From the NCBI GenBank assembly GCA_004299095.1, contig SCQQ01000047.1, positions 1 to 57,707 of the forward strand: 57,707 bases of DNA, read 5' to 3'. Shown piece by piece: positions 38,935 to 47,556 of the stretch. The notes beneath the pieces are model-generated. The model ran no database searches and was not told the origin of the DNA. It was given only the letters and a program-made list of their open reading frames with translations. The first letter of the stretch is position 1, and each line of letters starts with the position of its first letter. Source of the stretch: Burkholderiaceae bacterium. GTDB taxonomy: Bacteria; Pseudomonadota; Gammaproteobacteria; Burkholderiales; Burkholderiaceae_C. The position numbers and the translations under genes are program-made.

Positions 38935-40476
38935 TCAATGTCCGCCGCGGCCGCCGGCCACGAACGGCGGTTTGGCGAGCCACACCACGGCCATCAGCAG
39001 GAAGCAGACGACGCCCAGGCCGTCCATGACGTGGTTGAATGAGATCTGCATGCTTTGCTGCGTGATCACGCCGTTCACGACCGCCGCGTAGTGCTGCAGA
39101 TGGCCTCCGGCCGCGATCGCACCCTGCTGCACGCTGGGATTGAACGGGTTGATGTGCTCGGCGAGGATGGCGTGATTCTCGGCGCCGCCGCGGGTCCACA
39201 TGTACGTCACGATGGAGACCGCAAAGCTTGCGCCCACGGTGCGCAGGAACGTAGCGGAGCCCGACCCTTCGGCGATTTCCGGACCCTCCAGTTCCGACAA
39301 CAGGATGGTGAGCACCGGCAGGAAGAACAGCGCGATGCCGGCGCCAAAAACGAACTCGGCAAACGCGATTGCGGCGAAGTTGACTTCCGAGTTGAACTGG
39401 CCGAAGCGGAAGCAGACCAGGCCCATCACGGCGAAGGAAATGGTCGAAAGCCAGCGCATGTCGACGAGGGCGGCATAGCGCCCGACCAGGTACACGGTGG
39501 CGAACGGGATAATGCCGACCGGCGCGGCCGCGAGGCCCGACCAGAGTGCGTCGTAGCCGAGGACGCTTTGCAGCCATTGCGGCAGCAGCAGTGGAATGGA
39601 GAAAAACGCCGCGAAGCCGAGCGTCAGCGCCAGGGTTCCGGCGGCGAAATTGCGGTGCCGGAACAGGCGCAGATCGACCAGCGGGGATTCGTCGGTCAGC
39701 TCCCACACCACCCAGATGGAGAGCGCGACGGCGGCGATGGCGGCCAGCGCGATGATCAGGTTCGAGCCGAACCAGTCGAGGTCATTGCCCTTGTCGAGCA
39801 GGATCTGCAGCGAGCCCACGCCGATCACCAGCGTGAAGACGCCGACCCAGTCGATGCGGTCGCGCGTCAGTCGCTCGGCGCGTTCGCTCAGTTGCATCAA
39901 TACCAGCGCGGCCGCGATCACGCCGAGAGGCACGTTGATGAAGAATATCCAGCGCCACGAGTAGGAGTCGGTGATCCAGCCGCCCAGCACGGGCCCGATG
40001 ATCGGCGCCACGACCGTGATCATGCTGATGATGGACAGCGCCACGCCGCGCTTGTCGCGCGGGTAGATCTCGACCATCAGGCTTTGCGTGATGGGATACA
40101 TCGGGCCGCAGACCGCGCCCTGCAGCGCGCGGAACAGCACCAGCGTGGTGAGGCTGGTGGCAAAGCCGCACAGCAGCGAAAAAATCGAGAACAGCAGCAC
40201 GCAGCCGACGAAGATCTTCACTTCGCCGAAACGCCGCGACAGGAACCCCGTCATCGGCAGCGTGATGGCCTGGCATACCGTGAACGACGTGATCACCCAG
40301 GTGGACTGGTCCAGGCTCGCACCCAGGTTGCCGGCAATGGTCGGCAGCGAGACGTTGGCGATGGTCATGTCGAGGACCTGCATGAAGGTCCCGAGCGACA
40401 GGCCGACGGTGGCCAGCGCCAGGCTGTCCGGACGGAATGCGTCCAGCGGACGGGCGAGGGCAGCGGTGGAGGCCAC
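38935..40476 (-). CDS. emrB: EmrB/QacA-type (DHA2) drug efflux transporter
   Basis: Proton-driven inner-membrane pump of a tripartite efflux system. About 513 aa with 14 membrane helices. DHA2 motifs include LDMTIANVSLPTIAG (helix 1), the GFLSRRFGEVK loop, LFRALQGAVCGPMYP, and the motif C stretch APIIGPVLGGWITDSYSWRWIFFINVP. The likely start is GTG at 40476 (VASTAALARPLDAF), as no ATG precedes helix 1 after the upstream gene ends. It belongs to the marR-led operon with EmrA and an outer-membrane factor. Confidence 0.92.
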   Translation of the reverse strand: MASTAALARPLDAFRPDSLALATVGLSLGTFMQVLDMTIANVSLPTIAGNLGASLDQSTWVITSFTVCQAITLPMTGFLSRRFGEVKIFVGCVLLFSIFSLLCGFATSLTTLVLFRALQGAVCGPMYPITQSLMVEIYPRDKRGVALSIISMITVVAPIIGPVLGGWITDSYSWRWIFFINVPLGVIAAALVLMQLSERAERLTRDRIDWVGVFTLVIGVGSLQILLDKGNDLDWFGSNLIIALAAIAAVALSIWVVWELTDESPLVDLRLFRHRNFAAGTLALTLGFAAFFSIPLLLPQWLQSVLGYDALWSGLAAAPVGIIPFATVYLVGRYAALVDMRWLSTISFAVMGLVCFRFGQFNSEVNFAAIAFAEFVFGAGIALFFLPVLTILLSELEGPEIAEGSGSATFLRTVGASFAVSIVTYMWTRGGAENHAILAEHINPFNPSVQQGAIAAGGHLQHYAAVVNGVITQQSMQISFNHVMDGLGVVCFLLMAVVWLAKPPFVAGGRGGH

Positions 40477-40496
40477 GATGGATTCCGCGGATGCTC

Positions 40497-41492
40497 TCAG
40501 GGCACCAGCACGATGCGGCCGCGTGCCTGGCCTGATTCCAGCATCTGGTGCGCCTTGGCCGCTTCGGCCAGGCGCAGCGTGGCGCCGATGCGGGCGCGCA
40601 GCTTGCCGGCCGCCAGCAGGCGATTGATGGTTTGCGCGGCAGCGCCCAGGTCGCTCACGCTCGCATTGCTGATGGCAAAGCCGTGCAACGTGATTTCGTG
40701 CGTGTACAGGGCGCCCACCGGCAGCGTGGGCGGTGTGCTGCCTTTCAGTCCCGACATCACCAGCACGCGCGCGTGCATCGCCAGCAGCGGCAGGCATTCG
40801 GCAAAGCGGTTGTGGCCGCTTGCGTCCCACCACACGTCGACGCCTTCCGGCACGGCGGCGCGTACCTGCTCGTACAGGTCTTTGCGGTGGTAGTCGAGCA
40901 CGATTTCGGCGCCGAGCGAACGGCACCAGTCTTCGTCCTTGGGCCCGGCGCTGGTGATGACGCGCGCGCCGATGTCGCGCGCCATCTGGATCACGGCACC
41001 GCCCACGGCACCGCCGCCACCTTCGATGAACAGGGTTTCGCCCGCTGCCAGGCGCGCCTCGCGCACCAGACCAATGTGGGCGGTGCCGACGCCGTGCAGG
41101 ACCGCGGCGGCAGCCTTGGCATCGACGCCGTCGGGCAGGGGATAAAGCCGATCTCCGGGAACCACGGCGTATTCCGACCACGCGCCTTGCCGACCATGGT
41201 GGCCGAGGCTGTTGCACCAGACACGATCGCCCACTGCAAAGCGTGCGACGCCCGGTCCCTTTTCCGCCACAGTGCCGACGATGTCGCGGCCGATGACGAA
41301 CGGGAACGGCGTGTGCGTTTTGTAGGCGCCGGAGCGCACGAATAGATCGACGTGGTTCGCTTCGCTCGCTTCCATTTTCACGAGCACGTCGGTCGGGCCA
41401 GGCCGCGGCGTCGGCAGCTCGCCGTATTCGATCTGGTCACTGCCGCCGGTGGCGCGAATGAAGGCGGCGTGCATGGTTTGCGGAATGGCCAT
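40497..41492 (-). CDS. NADPH:quinone reductase-like oxidoreductase
   Basis: Zinc-free member of the medium-chain dehydrogenase family (quinone oxidoreductase type), about 331 aa. The N-terminal GroES-like domain has EANHVDLFVRSGAY and GRDIVGTVAEKGPGV, and the nucleotide-binding loop is EGGGGAVGGAVIQMARDIGA. The catalytic-zinc Cys/His set is not present. Start ATG at 41492; GTG at 41495 is adjacent. It lies 9 bp after the flavoprotein gene and 20 bp before emrB, so it is part of the efflux operon, perhaps handling electrophilic or quinone substrates. Confidence 0.88.
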   Translation of the reverse strand: MAIPQTMHAAFIRATGGSDQIEYGELPTPRPGPTDVLVKMEASEANHVDLFVRSGAYKTHTPFPFVIGRDIVGTVAEKGPGVARFAVGDRVWCNSLGHHGRQGAWSEYAVVPGDRLYPLPDGVDAKAAAAVLHGVGTAHIGLVREARLAAGETLFIEGGGGAVGGAVIQMARDIGARVITSAGPKDEDWCRSLGAEIVLDYHRKDLYEQVRAAVPEGVDVWWDASGHNRFAECLPLLAMHARVLVMSGLKGSTPPTLPVGALYTHEITLHGFAISNASVSDLGAAAQTINRLLAAGKLRARIGATLRLAEAAKAHQMLESGQARGRIVLVP

Positions 41493-41501
41493 CACGCGCT
41501 T

Positions 41502-41993
41502 CTACCGCTTCTGCGTCAGATCGGCGGGCGTCAGGCCGGCCGCCTTGACGTAGCTGGCCGCGTACCGAGGCGCCAGCTCTTCTTCCTTGCCGTGGCCCCA
41601 GCCGTAAACGGGCGACAGCAGCGGCGCCACGTGTTCCACCGTGACCAGCAGCGCTTCATGCGCCGGGTAACCGGGGCCGTTCAAGTCGATCAGCTTCTGC
41701 TTGAGCCACTCGAACGGTGCTTCGCCGGGCGGCACGAGGGTCGCGGTGCCCTTGAAGCGGTAGCCGCGGCGCCGGAACACATCGACCGAATTGATTTCGA
41801 CGCGCGGATCGCGTCGCAGGTTGGCTGCGGTGTGCGGCGACGCCTGGTTCATGAAAATCAGGTGGTCGTCGTCGTAGGCAAACACCGATCCCTTGGGCGA
41901 CAGGTTTGGCGAGCCGTCTTCGCAAATCGTTGCCACATAGGACAACATCGCGCGCCGGATCACGTCGCGCATGTCCTGGCTAATCATTCCCAT
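41502..41993 (-). CDS. Pyridoxamine-phosphate-oxidase-fold flavoprotein
   Basis: 163-aa split-barrel FMN-binding protein. The patterns YVATICEDGSPNLSPKGSVFAY near the N-terminus and FMNQASPHTAANLRRDPRVEI match PNPOx-like proteins that bind FMN or F420. It is not the vitamin B6 enzyme proper, since the PdxH C-terminal signature is absent. Its substrate is unknown. It sits inside the efflux operon, 70 bp after emrA and 9 bp before the quinone reductase. Confidence 0.85.
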   Translation of the reverse strand: MGMISQDMRDVIRRAMLSYVATICEDGSPNLSPKGSVFAYDDDHLIFMNQASPHTAANLRRDPRVEINSVDVFRRRGYRFKGTATLVPPGEAPFEWLKQKLIDLNGPGYPAHEALLVTVEHVAPLLSPVYGWGHGKEEELAPRYAASYVKAAGLTPADLTQKR

Positions 41994-42063
41994 GCTGAGG
42001 ATTCCTTTTCCAACGAATCTCTCTCTTCCTCGTGGCGTGTTGCGTTTGCGTGCTGCGCGTGGT

Positions 42064-43293
42064 TCAACGTGCGGCCGTCACCCGGTCGTGCGTGGCCGCG
42101 GCCGCTTCCTTTGCCGGCCCGCCGCCGTTCGCGCGAATGATGGTGGCGATCAGGGCGTCCACCGGGCCGTGGTCGTTGTCGAACACGTCGGTGCTCAGCA
42201 CCGGCTGCTCGGTGGCTTTCTGCGCCAGCATCGGCAACGAGGTGTCGTGCAGGTCGACCGTTACGTCCATCGACAGGCCGATGCGCAGCGGGTGGTCCTG
42301 CAACTCTTTCGGGTCGAGCGCAATGCGCACCGGCAGGCGCTGCACGATCTTGATCCAGTTGCCGGTGGCGTTCTGCGCCGGCAGCAGCGAAAACGCGCTG
42401 CCGGTGCCGATGCCGAGGCCCACGACCTTGCCGTGGTAGGTGAACGAATCACCGTAAATGTCAGCGGTGAGCGTCACCGGCTGGCCGATGCGCATGTCGG
42501 TGAGCTGCGTTTCCTTGAAGTTGGCGTCCACCCACACGTGGGCGAGCGGCACCACGGCCATCAGCGGCGTGCCGGGCTGCACGTGCTGGCCGACCTGCAC
42601 GCTGCGCATGGCGACATAGCCCGAGACCGGCGCCGGCACGGTGGTGCGCTGGTCATCCAGCCAGGCCGCGCGCAATTGGGCCGCGGCGGCTTCCACGTCG
42701 GGGTGGGTGGCGATTTGCGTGCCGGCGATTTGTGCTTCGGCGGTGGCCAACTGCGCTTGCACCGCGGCCAGCGCGCTTTGCGCGGTGGTGAGCGCGTCGC
42801 GCGCGTGCGCCAGTTCCTCGGTCGAGATCGCGCCGCTCGATGCCAGTTGGCGCCTGCGGTCGTAGTCGGCCGAGGCCTGCTTCACCGCGGCCTCGCGCAC
42901 CGCCACTTCGGCTTTGGACGTGCGTGCCGTGCTGTACAGGCCGCTCACCTTGCGCACCGATTGGCCCAGCGCCGCCTTGGCCTGCGCCAGCGCCACGTCG
43001 GCGTTGGATGCGTCGAGCTTCACCAGCGTTTGCCCCTGTTTCACCAGGTCGTTGTTGTCGGCGCCGATGCTGATCACGGTGCCCGGGATGCGCGACGTGA
43101 TCTGCACCACGTTGCCGTTCACGTAGGCGTCGTCCGTGCTTTCGTACCAGCGGCCGGAGGTGAAGTACCACACCGCCACGCCAGCCGCGACCAGCACGAT
43201 GATCAGCAGCAGCAGGTACAAAAAGATCTTGCGCGTGCGCCGGGCCGGTGGCGGCGGCGTGGTTGTGTCGGGGGTTTGGTTTTCGTCACTCAT
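42064..43293 (-). CDS. emrA: EmrA/HlyD-type membrane fusion protein
   Basis: Periplasmic adaptor that links EmrB to an outer-membrane channel. 409 aa: a Pro/Thr-rich cytoplasmic start, one membrane helix (about residues 25-45), the barrel-sandwich pair (DDAYVNGNVVQITSRIPGTV and APVSGYVAMRSVQVGQHV), a helical hairpin between them, and a beta-barrel domain. It overlaps the outer-membrane factor gene by 8 nt. A 70-bp gap precedes the next gene. Confidence 0.94.
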   Translation of the reverse strand: MSDENQTPDTTTPPPPARRTRKIFLYLLLLIIVLVAAGVAVWYFTSGRWYESTDDAYVNGNVVQITSRIPGTVISIGADNNDLVKQGQTLVKLDASNADVALAQAKAALGQSVRKVSGLYSTARTSKAEVAVREAAVKQASADYDRRRQLASSGAISTEELAHARDALTTAQSALAAVQAQLATAEAQIAGTQIATHPDVEAAAAQLRAAWLDDQRTTVPAPVSGYVAMRSVQVGQHVQPGTPLMAVVPLAHVWVDANFKETQLTDMRIGQPVTLTADIYGDSFTYHGKVVGLGIGTGSAFSLLPAQNATGNWIKIVQRLPVRIALDPKELQDHPLRIGLSMDVTVDLHDTSLPMLAQKATEQPVLSTDVFDNDHGPVDALIATIIRANGGGPAKEAAAATHDRVTAAR

Positions 43294-44767
43294 GGGGAAC
43301 CTTGTTGCGAACTGTCAGGCTGGCCGAGTTCGTGTCGGGCGCAGGCACGGCGCGGTAACCACCGCCCAGCGCCTGGATCAGTTGAATCGAGAGATCGACT
43401 TGCTGCGCCTGCAATGCGGCCAGCGCGCGTTCGGCCAGTAGCAGATCGCGGCGCACGTCCAGCGTCTGCAGGAAACTGCCGATGCCGGACTTGTAGCGCT
43501 CATCGGCCAGGCTCCAGGCGCTTTGCGCCGCATCCAGCGCCCGCTGCTGCGCCACCACCTGCAGCGCCAGCGATTGCAGCGCCAGCGCCCGGTCGGCCAC
43601 CTGGTCGACCGCGCCGATCAGCGTCTTGTTGTAGGTCGCCACCGCCAGGTCGTAGGCCGCGTCCTTGGCCGACAGGTTGGCGCGCAGGCGGCCGCCTTCG
43701 AAGATCGGCAGGCTGATGGCCGGACCGGCCATGTAGAAGCGCGACGGCAACGACAGCAGCGTTTCCGGGCCGGTGGCGACCAGGCCCGCCAGCGCGCTCA
43801 GGCTGAGGTTGGGCAGGAATGCGGTCTTGGCGACCTTGATGTTGCGCTCGGCCGCTTCCACGCGCCAGCGCGCCGCCACCAGGTCGGGGCGGCGTCCCAG
43901 CAGTTCGGCGGGCAAATCCGCGGGTACCGCCAGTCGTGCAGGCTGCAGCGGCTGTGGTTGGGTGATGGCGAGGCCGCGGTCGGGCCCCTTGCCCAGCAGC
44001 TCGGCGAGCGCGATGCGCGCGGCCGCGCCGGCATGCTGCGCAGCCACCAATTGGACCTGGTCCTGCGCCACTTCGGTGTCGCTGCGCTTGACGTTGACGC
44101 GGTTGTCGATGCCGGCGCGAAAACGCTGCGCGGTGAGTTTCCGCGCATCTTGGGCGCGCTGCAGTTCGTCTTCGGCCAATTGCTGCTGGCGATAGGCGTA
44201 ACCCAGCTGCGCATAGGCGCGCGCCACGCCGGTGGAAATCGCCAGGCGCGCGGCATGCACGTCGACGTCGGCCGCGGCGCTTTCACCCACCGCGGCTTCC
44301 CAGGCGGCGCGCTTGCCGCCCCACAGGTCCGGCTCCCATTTGAAGCTGGCGTAGGCGTCCTTGGCCCAGCCGAAGTGCCCGCCAATGGGCGCTGGCAGCA
44401 CCGATCCCGGCAGGTGCGCGGCGGAGAAGCCGGCCGAGCCGTTGACCGTGGGCAGCAGCGCCGCGCGCATGGCGCCGATTTGCGCGTCGGCCGCACGGGC
44501 GCGGGCTTGCGCGATGTCGAGGTCCGGGTTGTCCTTGAGCGCTTCGGCCATCAGGCGGTCCAGCTGCGGGTCGCCGAGCGTGTTCCACCAGCCGGTGCTG
44601 GGCCAGGCGGCCGCGCTGCGCGGAACGCTCGCCAGCGTTTGTGCGCTGTGCAGCGCGGCCGGCGTCGCCAGGTGGCCGTGCGGCGCCAAGCCGTCGGGAC
44701 TGGCGCAGGCGGCCAGCAGCAACGCGCTGGCGCAACTGCTCACCTTGAACAGGATCGAGGAATGCAT
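43286..44767 (-). CDS. NodT-family outer-membrane efflux factor
   Basis: TolC-like lipoprotein channel of 493 aa. The signal ends in the lipobox LAAC (Cys at about residue 21). Two OEP repeats follow, with the family stretches WWNTLGDPQLDRLMAEAL at the start and DERYKSGIGSFLQTLDVRRDLL at the end of the second repeat. It is cotranslated with emrA (8-nt overlap) and follows marR by 16 bp. Confidence 0.94.
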   Translation of the reverse strand: MHSSILFKVSSCASALLLAACASPDGLAPHGHLATPAALHSAQTLASVPRSAAAWPSTGWWNTLGDPQLDRLMAEALKDNPDLDIAQARARAADAQIGAMRAALLPTVNGSAGFSAAHLPGSVLPAPIGGHFGWAKDAYASFKWEPDLWGGKRAAWEAAVGESAAADVDVHAARLAISTGVARAYAQLGYAYRQQQLAEDELQRAQDARKLTAQRFRAGIDNRVNVKRSDTEVAQDQVQLVAAQHAGAAARIALAELLGKGPDRGLAITQPQPLQPARLAVPADLPAELLGRRPDLVAARWRVEAAERNIKVAKTAFLPNLSLSALAGLVATGPETLLSLPSRFYMAGPAISLPIFEGGRLRANLSAKDAAYDLAVATYNKTLIGAVDQVADRALALQSLALQVVAQQRALDAAQSAWSLADERYKSGIGSFLQTLDVRRDLLLAERALAALQAQQVDLSIQLIQALGGGYRAVPAPDTNSASLTVRNKVPHE

Positions 44768-44783
44768 GGGTGGGGCAGCCGGT

Positions 44784-45251
44784 TCAGTGGGCGGATTCGG
44801 CGCGCAGCGTGGCCAGCATGCGGCGCATGTAATCCGCCAGCTGGCGTTGTTCTTCTTCGCTCAGGTCGCTGAGTGCATGGTCCAGCACGTCTTCGCTGAT
44901 GGCGATCAGTTGTTCGCCCAAAGCGGAGCCGGAACGCGACAGCACGATGCGCAGCGCGCGCCGGTCGTCGGGATGCGGGTGGCGTTCCAGGTAGCCGCGC
45001 TGTTCCAGTTGATCGAGCATCCGCGTGAGGGCGCCGGCGTCGTAGCAGAGCGACTTGGCCAATTCGCCCGCGCTCATGGGGCCGAGCGCGGCCAGGCGGC
45101 GCACTGCCTCGATCTGGCTGTAGTTCAGCCCGACGCCATGCGCTTCGAAGGCCTTGCGGCCGGCGCGCGTGAGTTCGGAGCGAACCTGTCCGATCAATGC
45201 GCCAAATCCGGCCGGATGGTGCGCTTTGGCTTGAATGGAAACCGTATTCAT
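44784..45251 (-). CDS. MarR-family transcriptional regulator
   Basis: 155-aa winged-helix repressor, first gene of the efflux operon. The DNA-binding domain includes GPMSAGELAKSLCYDAGALTRMLDQLEQRGYLERHPHPDDRRALRI, the typical recognition helix and wing. MarR proteins usually repress their own operon and release DNA on binding phenolic or electrophilic ligands. The ATG at 45251 (MNTVSIQAKAH) is preferred over an upstream ATG at 45395. Tandem TTGC-N4-GCAA sites lie immediately upstream. Confidence 0.94.
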   Translation of the reverse strand: MNTVSIQAKAHHPAGFGALIGQVRSELTRAGRKAFEAHGVGLNYSQIEAVRRLAALGPMSAGELAKSLCYDAGALTRMLDQLEQRGYLERHPHPDDRRALRIVLSRSGSALGEQLIAISEDVLDHALSDLSEEEQRQLADYMRRMLATLRAESAH

Positions 45252-45283
45252 TTGCTTTGGCAATAATTGCGCGCGCAAGTATA
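45252..45283 (-). promoter_or_regulatory. Tandem MarR-type operators and -10 box of the marR operon
   Basis: Two palindromes sit side by side directly before the marR ATG: TTGC-TTTG-GCAA (45252-45263) and TTGC-GCGC-GCAA (45267-45278), 15 bp apart centre to centre. On the minus strand TATACT (45283-45278) resembles a -10 box, placing transcription start near 45271, between the sites. No good -35 is visible. TTGC...GCAA dyads are typical MarR operators, so autorepression is likely. Confidence 0.65.
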
Positions 45284-45456
45284 CGGCCGAATCGGTCGGT
45301 GCGTTGGCGTTGCTTGAATCCGGAGGGCTGGCACGTGTTTGCGAGCCCGTGCATCCGGGAATTCCAGGGATGCGGCTGCGTGCGCGCCGCGCCACCGGGG
45401 CATAGGTGCGGCACTGCGGACGCGGTACGCCTCGAACGCCCGAGAGCGCCCGCGCT

Positions 45457-46890
45457 CTACCAGGAGCCGTGGTGTTCGGGAACGCGCGTGATCACCGGCA
45501 GCGCCGCGATCAGCAGCACGGCGGCCGCCACGTAGATCGCGGCTTGCGCGCCGCCCGGGTCGCTGGCCGCCGCGAGGATCGCGGTCGCGACCGAGATGGT
45601 GACGATAGCGCCCGTGGCCATGAACATCGAGCGCAGCGCCGCCAGCGTCGACGAGCGCTCGGGCGCGAGCTGCAGGCCGGCGTTGCGCGTGGCCGGGTTG
45701 ATGGTGCCGCTGCCCACGCCGATCAGGAACGCCGATCCGGCCAGCCATTCATAGGGCGCAATGCCGAACATGGGTTTCAGCGCCAGCAGCACGATGCCGA
45801 ACGCAATGATGCTGCCGCCCACGTACAGCGGCGGGCGGTAGCCGGTGCGCCGCAGCGCGAACGCCGCGGCCACCGAAAACAGGATGGCGGCCAGGCCCTG
45901 CGCGATCAGCAGCGTGCCGGAATTGAGCGCGCTCATGTGGTAGCGGTTGATGGCGTAGAGCGGTGCGAGCGCGATCGAACCCGACGTCAGGCCGCCGTAG
46001 AGCAGGTTGACGAAATTCACTTGCCCGAAGCCGCCGCCGTAGATCAGCCGCGGCGGAATCGCGGGCTCGTCGGTGCGGTTGATGTGGCGGAAAAAAGCCC
46101 ACAGCGACCCGATGGAAAGGGCGATGCCCACGGGCAAGACGAATGACAGCGTGTGCACGCTGGTTTCCGCGAGGTAGCTGGTGGTCAGCATGCCGGCCAG
46201 CAGGCCGGTACCCAGCAGCGCGATGCCCAGGAGGTCCATGCGGGCGCGGGCCAGCGCACGCTCGGGTACGTCGCGCGGTACGTAGCGCATCACCAGGAAC
46301 GCCACCACGATGCCGATCGGCACGTTGACGAAGAAAATGCCGCGCCAGCTCCAATACTCGACGAACAGCCCGCCGAAGATCGGCCCGAGCATGGAGCCAA
46401 TCGGAAAAATGCTGCCGAACAGGCCGACCGCGCGGTCGCGCTGGTCGCCAAAATGTTTGACGATGATGCCTGTGGCCGAGGGCGTGAAGCCGGCGCCGCC
46501 CACCGCCTGCAGCGCGCGCAGCGCGATCAGCGCGTAAATGTCGTTCACCAGCCCGCACAGCAGCGACGCCACGGTGAAGGCGATGATCGACACCAGAAAT
46601 ACCTTGTAGTGGCCGTAGCGCTCGCTCAGCTTGCCGCTCACCGGCAGCATCAGCACGAAGCCGACGGCATACGCCGTGATGGTCCAGCCGGCCCAGTTGA
46701 TCGAGGTGTTCAGGCCGTGCTGCAGCGCACTCAGCGCGGTCGCCACGATGGTCGAATTGATCGACATCATGATGAGCGCCAGCGCCACGATGGCGAACAC
46801 CAGCCCGCGGCGGATCGGCGCTTGTGCTGCGGCCGCAGCGGCTGCGGGCGCGCCGCTTGGGGTCAGGTTGTCTGGCTCGGTGTCATTCAT
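45457..46890 (-). CDS. MFS (DHA2-type) multidrug transporter
   Basis: 477-aa inner-membrane transporter with about 14 helices after an Ala-rich cytoplasmic start. DHA2 signs are NSTIVATALSALQHGL in helix 1, the GKLSERYGHYK loop, and GSMLGPIFGGLFVEYWSWRGIFFVNVPIG in motif C. The substrate is unknown. It lies upstream of marR on the same strand, 205 bp away, and could have its own promoter. No adaptor or outer-membrane gene accompanies it. Confidence 0.9.
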   Translation of the reverse strand: MNDTEPDNLTPSGAPAAAAAAAQAPIRRGLVFAIVALALIMMSINSTIVATALSALQHGLNTSINWAGWTITAYAVGFVLMLPVSGKLSERYGHYKVFLVSIIAFTVASLLCGLVNDIYALIALRALQAVGGAGFTPSATGIIVKHFGDQRDRAVGLFGSIFPIGSMLGPIFGGLFVEYWSWRGIFFVNVPIGIVVAFLVMRYVPRDVPERALARARMDLLGIALLGTGLLAGMLTTSYLAETSVHTLSFVLPVGIALSIGSLWAFFRHINRTDEPAIPPRLIYGGGFGQVNFVNLLYGGLTSGSIALAPLYAINRYHMSALNSGTLLIAQGLAAILFSVAAAFALRRTGYRPPLYVGGSIIAFGIVLLALKPMFGIAPYEWLAGSAFLIGVGSGTINPATRNAGLQLAPERSSTLAALRSMFMATGAIVTISVATAILAAASDPGGAQAAIYVAAAVLLIAALPVITRVPEHHGSW

Positions 46891-47026
46891 CGTGGGCCCG
46901 AGCCGGCGCAGGAGCGCTGCCGTTCAGGAAGCGGCCGATTGTGCGCTTGGCTGCCGGAATTTGCGAAGCGCCGGCGCGCTGCCCCAACGCGCTGGTCCGA
47001 GATTCGGGCTGCGCCGCGCCGCCCCG

Positions 47027-47512
47027 TCAATCGCGCAGGTTCTCGAACGCGATCGGCAGGTCGGTGATCTGTTCGCGCAGCAGCCGCATCGCGGCCACCA
47101 GGTCGTCTTTCTTGGCGCCGCTCACGCGCACCTGGTCGCCCTGGATGGCCGCCTGCAGCTTGAGTTTGCTGTCCTTGATGACCTTCTGGACGCGCTTGCC
47201 TTCCTCCGCCGTCATGCCGTTCTTGACTTCGAACACCAGCTTGAACGTGCCGCCGGCCGCTGGCGCCACCTTGCCTTTTTTCAGGAAGCGCGCGTCCACG
47301 TTGCGTTTTGCCATCTTGTGCAGCAGCACGTCTTCGAGCTGATTGATTTGGAACGGCGCGTCGCCGGTCAGCGTGATTTCGTGGCCTTCGATTTGGGCCG
47401 CGGCGCTGGTGCCCTTGAAGTCGAAGCGCAGGCCGATGTTGCGGATGGTGTTGGTCACCGCGTTGTTGATCTCGACCATGTTGGGGCTGCTGGCGACGTC
47501 GAATGAGGGCAT
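47027..47512 (-). CDS. yajQ: YajQ-family nucleotide-binding protein
   Basis: 161-aa protein beginning MPSFDVASSPNMVEINNAVTN, the invariant start of the family, with two ferredoxin-like domains. Xanthomonas and Pseudomonas homologues bind cyclic di-GMP and act as transcriptional co-factors; the ligand here is not shown. Typical segments DARFLKKGKVAPAAGG and VEVKNG-type EVKNGMTAEEGK are present. It is divergent from murB with 44 bp between starts. Confidence 0.95.
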   Translation of the reverse strand: MPSFDVASSPNMVEINNAVTNTIRNIGLRFDFKGTSAAAQIEGHEITLTGDAPFQINQLEDVLLHKMAKRNVDARFLKKGKVAPAAGGTFKLVFEVKNGMTAEEGKRVQKVIKDSKLKLQAAIQGDQVRVSGAKKDDLVAAMRLLREQITDLPIAFENLRD

Positions 47513-47556
47513 GAAAGTGCGTCCGGTAGAGCGAAAGCGGGTGCGACAATTCTCCC

